Source: an uncultured Oscillospiraceae bacterium
GTDB lineage: Bacteria; Bacillota; Clostridia; Oscillospirales; Oscillospiraceae
NCBI GenBank assembly: GCA_934589155.1
Contig: CAKTNP010000003.1
Span: forward strand, 62,001 to 126,000
DNA: 64,000 nucleotides
Direction of reading: 5' to 3'
Part shown: piece by piece, positions 44,423 through 52,534 of the stretch
Position numbering within the stretch: position 1 is the stretch's first letter
Layout: every line of letters starts with the position of its first letter
Program-made: the position numbers and the translations under genes
The notes under the pieces: generated by a model
What the model was told of the DNA's origin: nothing
Seen by the model: the letters and a program-made list of their open reading frames with translations, nothing else
Database searches by the model: none

Positions 44423-45296
44423 GATATACAGTGCATATCTGCGAATAGTGCGAACGATTCAAAATGATATTCTGCTTGCGGGCAAACGTCCGAGTATTGA
44501 AGAACAGAGTGTTACTATAAGAAAAATAAAAGAGGAACATTACAGCCTTTCACGCTTCGGAGATGGTGAGTTTTCGCTAATATGCGGGCAAGAGTTAAAG
44601 TTCCAGCCATATCATGAAAAATTGTCTGCGGAGTTAAAAGACATTTTGCAATTGCCGCCGGAAGAAAAAGAAATGTTGGTTGGGATTCCGGATGTTTTTG
44701 CGGGGACAAGTCAGTTTACACTCAACGCAGAAAAGTATTGGAAGGAATATTTGCGCAATAATAGGGCAAGAATTTATAAATTGCTGCGATTTGACAGAAG
44801 TTATAGTGACTCGTTAATTTCGCGATTTTACATCGATTATCGAGATAAAATCCCAATGAATGAGAAGATTGCCCGTTTGCGCTCCGTCTGGGACAATAAG
44901 CGGGTCCTCATTGTTGAAGGAGAAAAGAGCAGGTTAGGCATGGGAAATGACCTGTTCGATAACACGGCGGATATTGGCAGGATCGTATGCCCGTCCGTAA
45001 ATGCCTATTCCTGTATTGATGAGATCGAGCAGGCAATTTTAGACCTTGACTCTTTTGAATTGATTTTAATTGCGCTTGGCCCTACGGCGACAGTATTAGC
45101 ATATCGTTTGCATAGCAAAGGGCGGCAAGCACTGGATATTGGGCATATCGATATTGAATACGAATGGTATAAAAAGGGAGCGGAAGAAAAGACGCCTGTT
45201 CCTAATAAATACATTGGGGAAATGCCCGGAGGGGACATGGTGGAGGACGGCGTGGATGAACGATACAAAAAGCAAATTATAAGGAGAATTGGATAA
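44403..45296 (+). CDS. SP_1767-type (GT-D fold) glycosyltransferase
   Basis: The 297-aa protein has LSRFGDGEFSLICG near residues 48-61, where the Asp-x-Glu (GDGE) is the metal/nucleotide site of the DUF1792/GT-D family, first defined from a streptococcal enzyme of adhesin glycosylation. Further conserved features are DNKRVLIVEGEKSRLGMGNDLF and LILIALGPTATVLAYRL with late IGHIDIEYEWY. It overlaps the flippase by 20 nt and the next GT2 by 1 nt. Here the acceptor is likely the polysaccharide. Confidence 0.87.
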   Translation: MKKALIKIYSAYLRIVRTIQNDILLAGKRPSIEEQSVTIRKIKEEHYSLSRFGDGEFSLICGQELKFQPYHEKLSAELKDILQLPPEEKEMLVGIPDVFAGTSQFTLNAEKYWKEYLRNNRARIYKLLRFDRSYSDSLISRFYIDYRDKIPMNEKIARLRSVWDNKRVLIVEGEKSRLGMGNDLFDNTADIGRIVCPSVNAYSCIDEIEQAILDLDSFELILIALGPTATVLAYRLHSKGRQALDIGHIDIEYEWYKKGAEEKTPVPNKYIGEMPGGDMVEDGVDERYKKQIIRRIG

Positions 45297-46270
45297 TGAC
45301 ACCCAAAATCAGTATTATTATCCCGGTGTATAATGTCCAGAAGTATCTTCCGTGTTGCCTTGACTCGGTGCAAAACCAAACATTTCAGGAATTTGAGGCG
45401 ATTCTTGTAGACGATGGGTCGACAGATGAAAGCGGCTCGATTTGCGATCGTTATGCCAAAATGGATCCGCATTTCTCGGTACTCCATAAGGATAATGGGG
45501 GCCAGTCATCGGCAAGGAATATGGGGCTGGATCATTGCCGTGGAGAATATGTTTGCTTTTTGGACAGCGACGACTATTTGGAACCGGATTATCTGGAGTA
45601 TCTTTATAATGAGATAAATGAAAGCCATTATGATTTCGTAAGTTGCACAGCTAATTTTGTAAATGGGAAAAATGAATTTATCTGGCGCAATGATTACGAA
45701 GTGGAGCGGAAAGAAATAGTTGGAGATATGTTTGAGACATATTTCCATAGCAACTTGATAGAGGATGCGGTGTGGAATAAGATTTATAGAAGAGAATTGT
45801 TTTCGGATCTTCGCTTTGAGGAAGGAATTATATTTGAGGACTCGCTGTTTATCATCCGACTATTAAAAAAATGTAAAATGGGTCTATTTACATGCAAGTT
45901 CTTATATAATTATCGAATTAGAGAGGGATCTACCATGCGGTACATAGAAAACACCGCATCGAAAGTGGCCTTTAATCCTAAGAAGATAGATATGCTAATG
46001 GTCTTCCAATCATGCGCAAAAGAATTGCAGGAAACGGAATGGGAGGAAGGGTATTACAGAAGGATGATAACTACTTGCGCAGAATTCTCTGCAGCCTCCT
46101 GCAGTTATCAGAGTAAAGAACTCCGAAAAGAAATTATGACATATTACAGATTTGCTGTTGAAAAGTGCGGACTATCTTCATATCCGCTTAAAGAGAGAGT
46201 TGCGATTATTTTGGAGATTTATTTTCCTTATTTATGGAATTACTGCAAGAGTAAGAAGGCTGGCCGGTAA
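45296..46270 (+). CDS. Glycosyltransferase family 2
   Basis: The 324-aa GT-A enzyme has ISIIIPVYNVQKYLPCCLDS, VDDGSTDESGSICD, DNGGQSSARNMGLD, the metal site FLDSDDYLEPDYL, and the later AVWNKIYRRELF followed by IIFEDSLF. Its ATG overlaps the previous stop (TAATG). It closes the locus. A hairpin lies 70 nt downstream. Confidence 0.94.
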   Translation: MTPKISIIIPVYNVQKYLPCCLDSVQNQTFQEFEAILVDDGSTDESGSICDRYAKMDPHFSVLHKDNGGQSSARNMGLDHCRGEYVCFLDSDDYLEPDYLEYLYNEINESHYDFVSCTANFVNGKNEFIWRNDYEVERKEIVGDMFETYFHSNLIEDAVWNKIYRRELFSDLRFEEGIIFEDSLFIIRLLKKCKMGLFTCKFLYNYRIREGSTMRYIENTASKVAFNPKKIDMLMVFQSCAKELQETEWEEGYYRRMITTCAEFSAASCSYQSKELRKEIMTYYRFAVEKCGLSSYPLKERVAIILEIYFPYLWNYCKSKKAGR

Positions 46271-46336
46271 AGAAATAACACGGCCGCATTAAAATGCATG
46301 ACCTGAAATACCAAGCAATTATCGATATCACACGAC

Positions 46337-46381
46337 GCAAAACGCCCCCTGATGCAAGCTTTTGCTTGCTTCAGGGGGCGT
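46337..46381 (-). terminator. Intrinsic terminator between pta and the polysaccharide locus
   Basis: A long stem (ACGCCCCCTGA with TTCAGGGGGCGT, continuing through GCAAGC/GCTTGC) is followed by TTTTGCG when read leftward. The rightward side has no T run. The 46.38-46.48 kb interval holds nothing else I can identify. Confidence 0.75.
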
Positions 46382-46482
46382 GCGATATTCCTGGGGGGTT
46401 CGAGGTGACTGGTGACTCTTTATGGGGTGAAGCCCAAACCGTGCGAGGCGAAAGGTCAGACTGAAATAGGCTGTTGGGTGCC

Positions 46483-47481
46483 TTACGCCAGGGCGGCGGT
46501 GATGATGGCCATCTTATAGACCTCGTCGGCGTTGCAGCCGCGGCTCAGGTCGTTGATGGGGGCGTTCAGGCCCTGGAGAATGGGGCCGTAGGCCTCATAG
46601 CCGCCCAGCCGCTGGGCGATCTTGTAGCCGATGTTGCCGGCCTCGATGCAGGGGAAGATGAAGGTGTTGGCGTAACCTGCCACCTTGGAGCCGGGAAACT
46701 TCAGCTGGCCCACCACAGGGGACACGGCGGCGTCGAACTGCATCTCGCCGTCCAGAGCCAGGTCGGGAGCCATTTCCTTGGCCACCTTGGTGGCCTCCTG
46801 ACTCAGGGAGACGGTACCGCCCTTGCCGGAGCCCTTGGTGGAGAAGCTCAGCATGGCGACCTTGGGATCGATGCCGAAGACCTTGGCGGTGTTGGCGGTC
46901 TCAATGGCCACCTCGGCCAGCTTCTGGGCGGCGGAGACCACCACGTTGCCTTCCTTGTCCACGGTATCCTGGTAGTCGATGTTGATGGCGCAGTCGCCCA
47001 TGGCCAGCTTCTCATCGCCCCGGACCAGGATGAAGCAGGAGGACACAAGATGGGCGCCCTTCTTGGTCTTGACCAGCTGCAGGGCGGGCCGCACGGTGTC
47101 GGCGGTGGAGTAGGTGGCACCGCCCAGCAAAGCGTCGGCGTAGCCCATCTTCACCAGCATGGTGCCGAAGTAGTTGCCCTTGGACAGAGCCTTGCGGCAG
47201 TCCTCGGCAGTCATCTTGCCCTTGCGGAGCTCCACCATCTTCTCCACCATGGCGTCCATCTCGGGATAGGTGGCGGGGTCGATGATCTCGATGCCCTCAA
47301 TATCAAAATTGCCGGCCTTGGCCGCAGCCTTGACCTCTTCCACGTTGCCCACCAGAATGGGGGTCAGGAAGCCGCCCTTCTTCAGACGGTCGGTGGCCTC
47401 CAGGATCCGGGCGTCGGGACCCTCGGTAAAGACGATCTTCCGGGGGTTGGCCTTCAGAGTTTCGATCATGGATTCAAACAT
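46483..47481 (-). CDS. pta: Phosphate acetyltransferase
   Basis: It makes acetyl phosphate from acetyl-CoA for ATP formation with acetate kinase. The 332-aa length is the short clostridial form. Motifs include MFESMIETLKANPRKIVFTEG, GATYSTADTVRPALQ, SFSTKGSGKGG and FPGSKVAGYANTFIFPCIEAGNIGYKIAQRLGG. I set the start at 47481 because GGGAGGAAATAACC precedes it; the longer frame lacks a site. ackA is not adjacent. Confidence 0.97.
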   Translation of the reverse strand: MFESMIETLKANPRKIVFTEGPDARILEATDRLKKGGFLTPILVGNVEEVKAAAKAGNFDIEGIEIIDPATYPEMDAMVEKMVELRKGKMTAEDCRKALSKGNYFGTMLVKMGYADALLGGATYSTADTVRPALQLVKTKKGAHLVSSCFILVRGDEKLAMGDCAINIDYQDTVDKEGNVVVSAAQKLAEVAIETANTAKVFGIDPKVAMLSFSTKGSGKGGTVSLSQEATKVAKEMAPDLALDGEMQFDAAVSPVVGQLKFPGSKVAGYANTFIFPCIEAGNIGYKIAQRLGGYEAYGPILQGLNAPINDLSRGCNADEVYKMAIITAALA

Positions 47482-47528
47482 GGTTATTTCCTCCCAATGG
47501 GGCACGGAGCCCCGTATTTTCGCCCTTC

Positions 47529-47557
47529 ATTATACACCGAATCGGGTGCAGTCTCAA
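47529..47557 (-). promoter_or_regulatory. Promoter of pta
   Basis: Read leftward, TTGAGA (47557-47552) and TATAAT (47534-47529) are spaced by 17 nt. Confidence 0.75.
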
Positions 47558-47598
47558 GGGCCTGGTGTAAAATTTGTAAAAAATCCGGGTTTCCATAG

Positions 47599-47630
47599 AA
47601 AAACCCAGCGCCCCCGTGGGGACGCTGGGA
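47599..47630 (-). terminator. Intrinsic terminator of the infC-rpmI-rplT operon
   Basis: Read leftward, the stem CCCAGCGTCCCC/GGGGGCGCTGGG is followed by TTTTTC, 8 nt after the rplT stop. Confidence 0.88.
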
Positions 47631-47637
47631 CAATTTC

Positions 47638-47991
47638 TTACAGGGCCTTCTTGGCAACCTCCACCAGAGCGGCGAAGGCGGCGGGCTCATGGATGGCCAG
47701 CTCGGAGATGGACTTCCGGTTCATCTCGATGCCGGCCTTCTTCAGACCGTAAATGAAGCGGCTGTAGTTCAGGCCGTAGGGCTTGACAGCGGCGGAAATA
47801 CGGGTGATCCACAGGCTGCGGAACTGTCTCTTCTTCAGCTTGCGGCCGGTGTAGGCGTAAACGCCGGACTTGGCCACAGCCTGCTTGGCCATCTTAAAGT
47901 GGGTGGACTTGGAACCCCAGTAGGATTTCGCCAGCTTCAGGGTCTTATTTCTTCTCTTGCGCGTCATCATTGCGCCCTTTACTCTTGCCAT
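47638..47991 (-). CDS. rplT: Ribosomal protein L20
   Basis: The 117-aa, very basic protein has the invariant N-terminus [26 protein letters not shown]... and [21 protein letters not shown]. It binds 23S rRNA early in 50S assembly. In Firmicutes L20 also represses this operon through the leader. The start follows AGGAGG. Third gene of infC-rpmI-rplT. Confidence 0.99.
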   Translation of the reverse strand: MARVKGAMMTRKRRNKTLKLAKSYWGSKSTHFKMAKQAVAKSGVYAYTGRKLKKRQFRSLWITRISAAVKPYGLNYSRFIYGLKKAGIEMNRKSISELAIHEPAAFAALVEVAKKAL

Positions 47992-48012
47992 TGCTATATC
48001 CTCCTATGTTCC

Positions 48013-48210
48013 TTATTTGTAAGGGATCATCTTTTTGATGGCCTCGGTGTTGGTCACGTCAGCGTAAGCGGTGGTGCGCAGACGACGGGTACGCTTGGTG
48101 TCCTTCTTGGTGAGGATATGGCTCTTGAAAGCGCGGGCTCTCTTCACCTTGCCGGATTTGGTCAGGTTGAATCTCTTCTTAGCGCCGCTGTGGGTCTTCA
48201 GTTTAGGCAT
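48013..48210 (-). CDS. rpmI: Ribosomal protein L35
   Basis: The 65-aa basic protein begins [20 protein letters not shown] and ends KMIPYK, the full L35 length. The start at 48210 follows GGAAGGAGAAG. It lies between infC and rplT in the canonical order. Confidence 0.99.
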   Translation of the reverse strand: MPKLKTHSGAKKRFNLTKSGKVKRARAFKSHILTKKDTKRTRRLRTTAYADVTNTEAIKKMIPYK

Positions 48211-48247
48211 ATTGCTTCTCCTTCCGTATGGTAAGCCGGTGGCTTTT

Positions 48248-48766
48248 TTACTTTGCGTTCTTGGGGGACAGATACATCGCCATGAAACGACCATCCAACT
48301 TGGGGTTCTTCTCCACGTTGGCCAATTCAGCGCAGCCTGCGCCGAAGTCCAGCAGCAGCTTTTCACCAATGTTGGTGTGGGCCATTTCACGGCCCCGGAA
48401 CCGGACGGTGACTTTCACGCGGTTGCCTTCCTTCAGGAATTTCTGCGCGTTTTTCATCTTGGTGTTGAAGTCGTTGGTGTCGATGCCGGGGGACATGCGG
48501 ATCTCCTTGATCTCTACCACACGCTGGTTCTTCCGGGCTTCCTTCTCTTTCTTCTTCTGGTCGAAGCAGAACTTCCGGTAGTCCATGATCTTGCACACAG
48601 GGGGGGTGGCGTTGGGGGAGATCTTCACCAGATCCAGATCCTGTTCCTCCGCCAGGCGCAAAGCCTCCGCAGCGGACATGATGCCAAGCTGGCCGCCCTC
48701 CGGGCCGATGACGCGAAGCTCTTTATCCCGAATTTCCTCGTTGAGCTGATGGTCTAGTTTGCCGAT
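48248..48766 (-). CDS. infC: Translation initiation factor IF-3 (AUC start)
   Basis: IF-3 binds the 30S subunit and checks start codon pairing. The 172-aa protein has [43 protein letters not shown] and [19 protein letters not shown]. No ATG, GTG or TTG fits the start: GGAGGT lies exactly 7 nt before an ATC at 48766-48764, and the in-frame GTG is inside the ribosome site. A rare AUU/AUC/AUA start is the known device by which IF-3 represses its own translation. The longer frame to 49045 runs through the leader. Confidence 0.96.
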   Translation of the reverse strand: MGKLDHQLNEEIRDKELRVIGPEGGQLGIMSAAEALRLAEEQDLDLVKISPNATPPVCKIMDYRKFCFDQKKKEKEARKNQRVVEIKEIRMSPGIDTNDFNTKMKNAQKFLKEGNRVKVTVRFRGREMAHTNIGEKLLLDFGAGCAELANVEKNPKLDGRFMAMYLSPKNAK

Positions 48767-48914
48767 GGTAAGCACCTCCAATAACAAATAAAAATGCGGA
48801 TGCCAAGCACCCGCACACACGCACAAAATCACCGGAAAACTCCGGAAATTCTGAAAATGTTGACCTCTTTGCATAGCGTGAGGTGAGGCAGGTGACTGGC
48901 CTTCTTTGTTTTGC
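48767..48914 (-). ncRNA. L20-type leader with attenuator of infC-rpmI-rplT
   Basis: The roughly 148-nt leader runs from the promoter at 48949-48921 to the infC start. It contains several short inverted repeats and ends in a full intrinsic terminator at 48815-48786. This is the arrangement of the Firmicute L20 leader, where L20 binding favours termination. Identity is based on position and the terminator; I did not model the full fold. Confidence 0.7.
48786..48815 (-). terminator. Attenuator terminator in the infC leader
   Basis: Read leftward, the stem TGCGGGTGC/GCATCCGCA (one G-U pair, 3-nt loop) is followed by TTTTTATTTG, 20 nt before the infC start. Confidence 0.82.
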
Positions 48915-48920
48915 CTTGAC

Positions 48921-48949
48921 ATTCTACCATGGTTTTTCCCAAATGTCAA
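48921..48949 (-). promoter_or_regulatory. Promoter of infC-rpmI-rplT
   Basis: Read leftward, a perfect TTGACA (48949-48944) and TAGAAT (48926-48921) are spaced by 17 nt. Confidence 0.8.
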
Positions 48950-49020
48950 CAGCTTTTTCTTTGGATTTTCGGGGAAAACCGGAAGGAACCCAGGCTTTCC
49001 CGGCTCTATTCTATGGGGAA

Positions 49021-49057
49021 GGGCGGTAGGATATACAAAAAGCATATCCTGCCGCCC
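49021..49057 (-). terminator. Long hairpin downstream of the aspartate kinase gene
   Basis: Arms of 14 nt (GGGCGGTAGGATAT and ATATCCTGCCGCCC, one U-G pair) end 7 nt after the kinase stop. No T tract follows on either strand, so it may protect the 3' end or terminate weakly. Confidence 0.45.
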
Positions 49058-49063
49058 GGTGCA

Positions 49064-49816
49064 TTATGATAAGGTGTGGGGCAGATTTCGAGGGCCGGCG
49101 CAGACGATAGTCCCCGGCCGCTGGGTAAAGCTGGACAGAACCTCCAGAGCCAACCCGTGGCGCTGGGCCAGTTCCACGGACCGGTCATGGAGGACCTGGG
49201 CCCCCAGGGCGATGAGCCTGCGCATTTTGTCATAGGAGATCCAGTCGAAGCGCTCCGCGTCGGGGCTTTTCCGGGGATCTTTGTCATAGACCCCGTCCAC
49301 GTCGGTGTAGATCTGACACAGGTCCGCCTGGAGAAATACCGCCAGGGCCACCGCCGTGGTATCGGAGCCGCCCCGGCCCAGAGTGGTAATATCTCCTTCG
49401 GGGCTCAGACCCTGAAAGCCTGCCGCCACTACCACCCGGCCCCGGTCCAGCTCCCGACGAATCCGGTCCCCTTCCAGAGCCTGGATCCGAGCATTGCCGT
49501 GGACGGCGTCGGTGCGAAGCCCGGCCTGCCAGCCGGTAAGGGACACGGCGGGACAACCCATGGATTCAATGGTCATGGCCAGCAGCGCGGCAGACATCTG
49601 CTCCCCGGCGGAGAGGTAGGCATCCATTTCCCGGGGGCCTACCCGGGGATCGATGGCAATGGCCTTGGCGATCATATCGTCGGTCATGGAGCCCTGGGCG
49701 GAAACCACGGCCACCACACGGCTCCGTTTGGCGGCCTGGGTCACGATCCGGGCCGCGGCCCGGAGCCGCTCGGCATCGGCTACGGAGGTGCCTCCGAATT
49801 TTTGCACGATCAGCAT
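49064..49816 (-). CDS. Aspartate kinase, catalytic domain only
   Basis: It phosphorylates aspartate, the first step to Lys, Met, Thr and diaminopimelate. The 250-aa protein has the full amino-acid-kinase core: VQKFGGTSV, VVSAQGSMTDDM, AGFQGLSPEGDITTLGRGGSDTTAVALA, YTDVDGVYDKDPR and SYDKMRRLIALGAQVLHDRSVELA, ending FTQRPGTIV plus 13 residues. The C-terminal tandem ACT domains of normal aspartokinases (about 400 aa) are absent and there is no room for them before 48.95 kb. A separate ACT protein is encoded just upstream. The start follows GGGAGGTG. Confidence 0.92.
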   Translation of the reverse strand: MLIVQKFGGTSVADAERLRAAARIVTQAAKRSRVVAVVSAQGSMTDDMIAKAIAIDPRVGPREMDAYLSAGEQMSAALLAMTIESMGCPAVSLTGWQAGLRTDAVHGNARIQALEGDRIRRELDRGRVVVAAGFQGLSPEGDITTLGRGGSDTTAVALAVFLQADLCQIYTDVDGVYDKDPRKSPDAERFDWISYDKMRRLIALGAQVLHDRSVELAQRHGLALEVLSSFTQRPGTIVCAGPRNLPHTLS

Positions 49817-49852
49817 AATTCACCTCCCGGACGGAGGATCCGTCCTCAGGCC

Positions 49853-49881
49853 ATTCTATGCCGGACCCCATCTTTTGACAA
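49853..49881 (-). promoter_or_regulatory. Promoter of the aspartate kinase gene
   Basis: Read leftward, TTGTCA (49881-49876) and TAGAAT (49858-49853) are spaced by 17 nt. The -35 overlaps the T run of the upstream terminator. A leader hairpin GGACGGA/TCCGTCC (49829-49845) follows. Confidence 0.65.
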
Positions 49882-49910
49882 AAAACCGGAGCCGAAACTT
49901 CGGCTCCGGT
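49879..49910 (-). terminator. Intrinsic terminator of the ACT-domain gene
   Basis: Read leftward, the stem ACCGGAGCCGAA/TTCGGCTCCGGT is followed by TTTTTTG, 12 nt after the ACT gene stop. Confidence 0.87.
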
Positions 49911-49921
49911 ATGAGAGGCGG

Positions 49922-50362
49922 TTACCCCGCCAGGACCTCCGCGCGGACCACGCCTGCGGTGGAGCGGAGCTTCCGCAGCAGCTCCTCCAGAGGCAGCAGC
50001 AATTCGCCGGTCTCGGCGGAGACGGTAACGCTGGCACAGCCGTTGGTGGGAATGGTTTGGTTGATGGTCAGTATATTTGCGCCGCATTGGGCAAAAATGG
50101 TTAGTATGGTGGACAGAACGCCGGGCTCATCATGGAGCATCAGTTGGAAGGTGATGATCCGTCCCGCCATTAGATTCTGAAAAGGCAAAATGGAATCCCG
50201 ATACTTATAAAAAGCACTGCGGCTGATGCCGGTCCGCCGGGCGGCGTCATTGACAGTGGCGGCTTCGCCGGTATCCAAAAGGCGCTTGGCTTCCGCCACC
50301 TTCAGAAATACCTCCGGCAGGGCAGAGGATTCGATAATATAGTATTTCGGATTTGCAGCCAT
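49922..50362 (-). CDS. ACT domain protein, UPF0735 / PheB-like
   Basis: The 146-aa protein has an N-terminal helix-turn-helix-like region (VAEAKRLLDTGEAATVNDAARRTGISRSAFYKY) and a C-terminal ACT domain from about residue 70 (ITFQLMLHDEPGVLSTILTIFAQCGANILTINQ). This is the layout of PheB-type proteins, thought to sense amino acids and regulate. It precedes the ACT-less aspartate kinase on the same strand, separated by a terminator and a new promoter. The start follows AGGAGG. Confidence 0.9.
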   Translation of the reverse strand: MAANPKYYIIESSALPEVFLKVAEAKRLLDTGEAATVNDAARRTGISRSAFYKYRDSILPFQNLMAGRIITFQLMLHDEPGVLSTILTIFAQCGANILTINQTIPTNGCASVTVSAETGELLLPLEELLRKLRSTAGVVRAEVLAG

Positions 50363-50420
50363 GGGTTACCTCCTGAAGGGCCACGTGCGGACAAACGTCC
50401 GCCGACAACGGCCTGGAAGT

Positions 50421-50448
50421 ATTGTACCATAAATTCAGCCGAAAGCAA
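50421..50448 (-). promoter_or_regulatory. Promoter of the ACT-domain gene
   Basis: Read leftward, TTGCTT (50448-50443) and TACAAT (50426-50421) are spaced by 16 nt. The leader carries a 6-bp hairpin (GCGGAC/GTCCGC, about 50385-50400). Confidence 0.55.
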
Positions 50449-50474
50449 GGGCTTTCCGGAAAAAAGGAGCAAAA

Positions 50475-51566
50475 ATGCGGAAACAACGGGGAATGAAGCA
50501 AATATTGGCTCTGGCCGGGGTGCTGCTGGGGGCCTGGCTGGGGGTCCGGTACCTGCTGCCGGTGAGCCTGCCCTTCCTCCTGGGATTGGGGGTAGCGGCC
50601 CTGGCGGAGCCTGCCGTGGGGCGACTCTCCGGAACGGGGAGAATCCCCAGAGCCTTGGGGGCGGCTTTGTGCGTCACGGGGATCTATCTTCTGCTGGGCG
50701 GGCTGCTATACCTGGCGGCCTTGGGGGCCTATCGGGAACTGGGCAGTCTATCCCGGAATTTGCCTAAAATGGCGGCATCCCTGGCCCGGCCGCTGGGACG
50801 GCTCCGGGATTGGACCTATGCCATGACGGACCGGGCTCCGGGAGAGCTTAGGCCCATGCTGGAGTCGGCGGCAAGCTCCCTGTTTTCCGGGACCTCTGCA
50901 CTGGCGGGCCGGGCGGTATCGGGACTGCTGACCTTCCTCAGCGGCATCTTATCCCAGGTGCCGGACAGCATGCTCTTTCTCGGTACGGCGGTGGTATCCA
51001 GCTTTATGATCTCCGCCAAAATGCCGGGCCTACGGTCGGGAATCACCGGCAGGATCCCCGACCGGTGGAAGGAGGGGCTGCTGCCGGCTCTGAGGCATCT
51101 TCGCGGGGCCCTGGGGGGCTGGCTCCAGGCCCAGGCCAAGCTCATGGGTCTGACCTTTCTGATTCTCCTGGCGGGGTTCCTGATTCTGCGGGTCCGGTTT
51201 GCGCCGCTGTTTGCCTTTCTGGTGGCATTGGTGGACGCCCTGCCCATGCTGGGTACGGGAACGGTGCTGATTCCCTGGAGTCTGCTACGCTTTCTGGACG
51301 GGGATCCGGCTATGGGGGTGGGCCTCCTGGCTCTCTATGGGACGGCCCTGACTACCCGGTCCCTGCTGGAACCCCGGCTGGTGGGAAAGCATATGGGCAT
51401 GGACCCCCTGCTGACCCTCTGCGCCCTGTATGCGGGCTATCGGCTCTGGGGGGTTCTGGGAATGCTGCTGGCTCCGGCCCTGACCATTACGGCCATGGAA
51501 CTCTGCCGCCTGGCGGACCCAATGAAAAAAGAATTGCAATCCCCCGGAAAAGCCGATATGATATAG
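50475..51566 (+). CDS. ytvI: AI-2E family membrane protein, YtvI-like (sporulation)
   Basis: The 363-aa protein has about eight helices. N-terminal pairs (KQILALAGVLLGAWLGVRYLLPVSLPFLLGLGVAALAEP) and the C-terminal conserved block ALVDALPMLGTGTVLIPW with LLEPRLVGKHMGMDPLLTLCALYAGYRLWG are the AI-2E/PerM signatures. Within that family the composition fits the sporulation integral membrane protein YtvI. The ATG follows AAAAGGAG. Its presence supports a spore-forming ancestry. Confidence 0.87.
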   Translation: MRKQRGMKQILALAGVLLGAWLGVRYLLPVSLPFLLGLGVAALAEPAVGRLSGTGRIPRALGAALCVTGIYLLLGGLLYLAALGAYRELGSLSRNLPKMAASLARPLGRLRDWTYAMTDRAPGELRPMLESAASSLFSGTSALAGRAVSGLLTFLSGILSQVPDSMLFLGTAVVSSFMISAKMPGLRSGITGRIPDRWKEGLLPALRHLRGALGGWLQAQAKLMGLTFLILLAGFLILRVRFAPLFAFLVALVDALPMLGTGTVLIPWSLLRFLDGDPAMGVGLLALYGTALTTRSLLEPRLVGKHMGMDPLLTLCALYAGYRLWGVLGMLLAPALTITAMELCRLADPMKKELQSPGKADMI

Positions 51567-51588
51567 TAAAAACGAAAGGGGGGACCCC

Positions 51589-52476
51589 GTGGAACTGCGG
51601 CATATTGCGGAGCGGGAGGGAAAGCTGTCCGGCTTTCTGAGCCGGGAACTGAATATGTCCACAGGGCTCATCAACCGGCTGAAATACCGGGACGGGTTGC
51701 TGGTGGACGGGGTCCCGGTCCATACGAATTACCCCGTACGGCCGGGACAGGAGATCCGGGTTCTCCTGGACGAAGAAACTCCGGAGTACCCTGCCGAGGA
51801 AATAGACCTGTCCGTTTTGTATGAAGATGAGGACCTGATTGCCCTGGATAAGCCCGCCGGGATGCTGATCCACCCCTCCCGGAACCGGGACCGAGGGACC
51901 CTGGCCAACGGCCTGGCTTGGTATTACCGGGAAACAGGACAGAAATGCGCCTTCCATCCCGTGAGCCGGCTGGACCGAGACACCTACGGGGTGGTGCTGC
52001 TGGCGAAAAATTCCCACGTACACGCCCTTATGAACGAGGAGCACCGGCTGGGCCGGATCCAAAAGACCTATCACGCCCTGGTCTATGGGGGGCCGGAGGC
52101 AGAGACAGGGCTTATTGACGCCCCCATTGAGCGGCTGCCCCTGCCCAGCCTCCTGCGGCGGGTAGGGGAGGGGGGAAAACCCTCCCGGACGGAATACCGG
52201 GTCCTGGAGCGGCGGCAGGGAGGTGCCCTGTTGGAGCTGCGGCCCCTGACGGGCCGGACCCACCAGCTCCGGGTCCACTGCAGCTACATGGGCTGGCCCA
52301 TTCTGGGGGATCCCCAGTACGGCTCCGAGGAGTCCATGGCGCTGTCCCGGCGGCTGGGGCTCACGAGCCAGGCCCTGTGCGCAAAAAAGCTGCGGTTTTT
52401 CCATCCCATGACAGGGGGAGAGCTGGAGCTGACCTCTAAGCTGGAGGTCCCTAAGGAACTGTTGGATGAACAATGA
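51589..52476 (+). CDS. RluA family pseudouridine synthase
   Basis: The 295-aa protein has an N-terminal S4-like RNA-binding part (GKLSGFLSRELNMSTGLINRLK) and the catalytic domain with DLIALDKPAGMLIHPS, the active-site Asp in HPVSRLDRDTYGVVLLAK, and GRTHQLRVHCSYMGWPILGDPQYG. Substrate (23S rRNA or tRNA) is not deducible. The GTG at 51589 has AAAGGGGGG upstream and lies 22 nt after ytvI, so the two probably share a transcript. Confidence 0.95.
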   Translation: MELRHIAEREGKLSGFLSRELNMSTGLINRLKYRDGLLVDGVPVHTNYPVRPGQEIRVLLDEETPEYPAEEIDLSVLYEDEDLIALDKPAGMLIHPSRNRDRGTLANGLAWYYRETGQKCAFHPVSRLDRDTYGVVLLAKNSHVHALMNEEHRLGRIQKTYHALVYGGPEAETGLIDAPIERLPLPSLLRRVGEGGKPSRTEYRVLERRQGGALLELRPLTGRTHQLRVHCSYMGWPILGDPQYGSEESMALSRRLGLTSQALCAKKLRFFHPMTGGELELTSKLEVPKELLDEQ

Positions 52477-52508
52477 CCCGGCGGAGAAGAAAGCTCCGCC
52501 GGGTCATT
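52472..52508. terminator. Intrinsic terminator hairpin between convergent genes
   Basis: The stem AATGACCCGGCGGAG/CTCCGCCGGGTCATT contains the stop codon of the pseudouridine synthase. T tracts are poor on both sides. Confidence 0.6.
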
Positions 52509-52534
52509 GTCGTTTGTGCGTAAGAGGGCTTCGA

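Noticed and set aside
46270..46483. Possible tRNA-like or att sequence after the polysaccharide locus
   Set aside because: A GGTTCGAGG string resembles a T-loop, but no acceptor stem or anticodon arm can be drawn, and no direct repeat was found at the other end of the locus.
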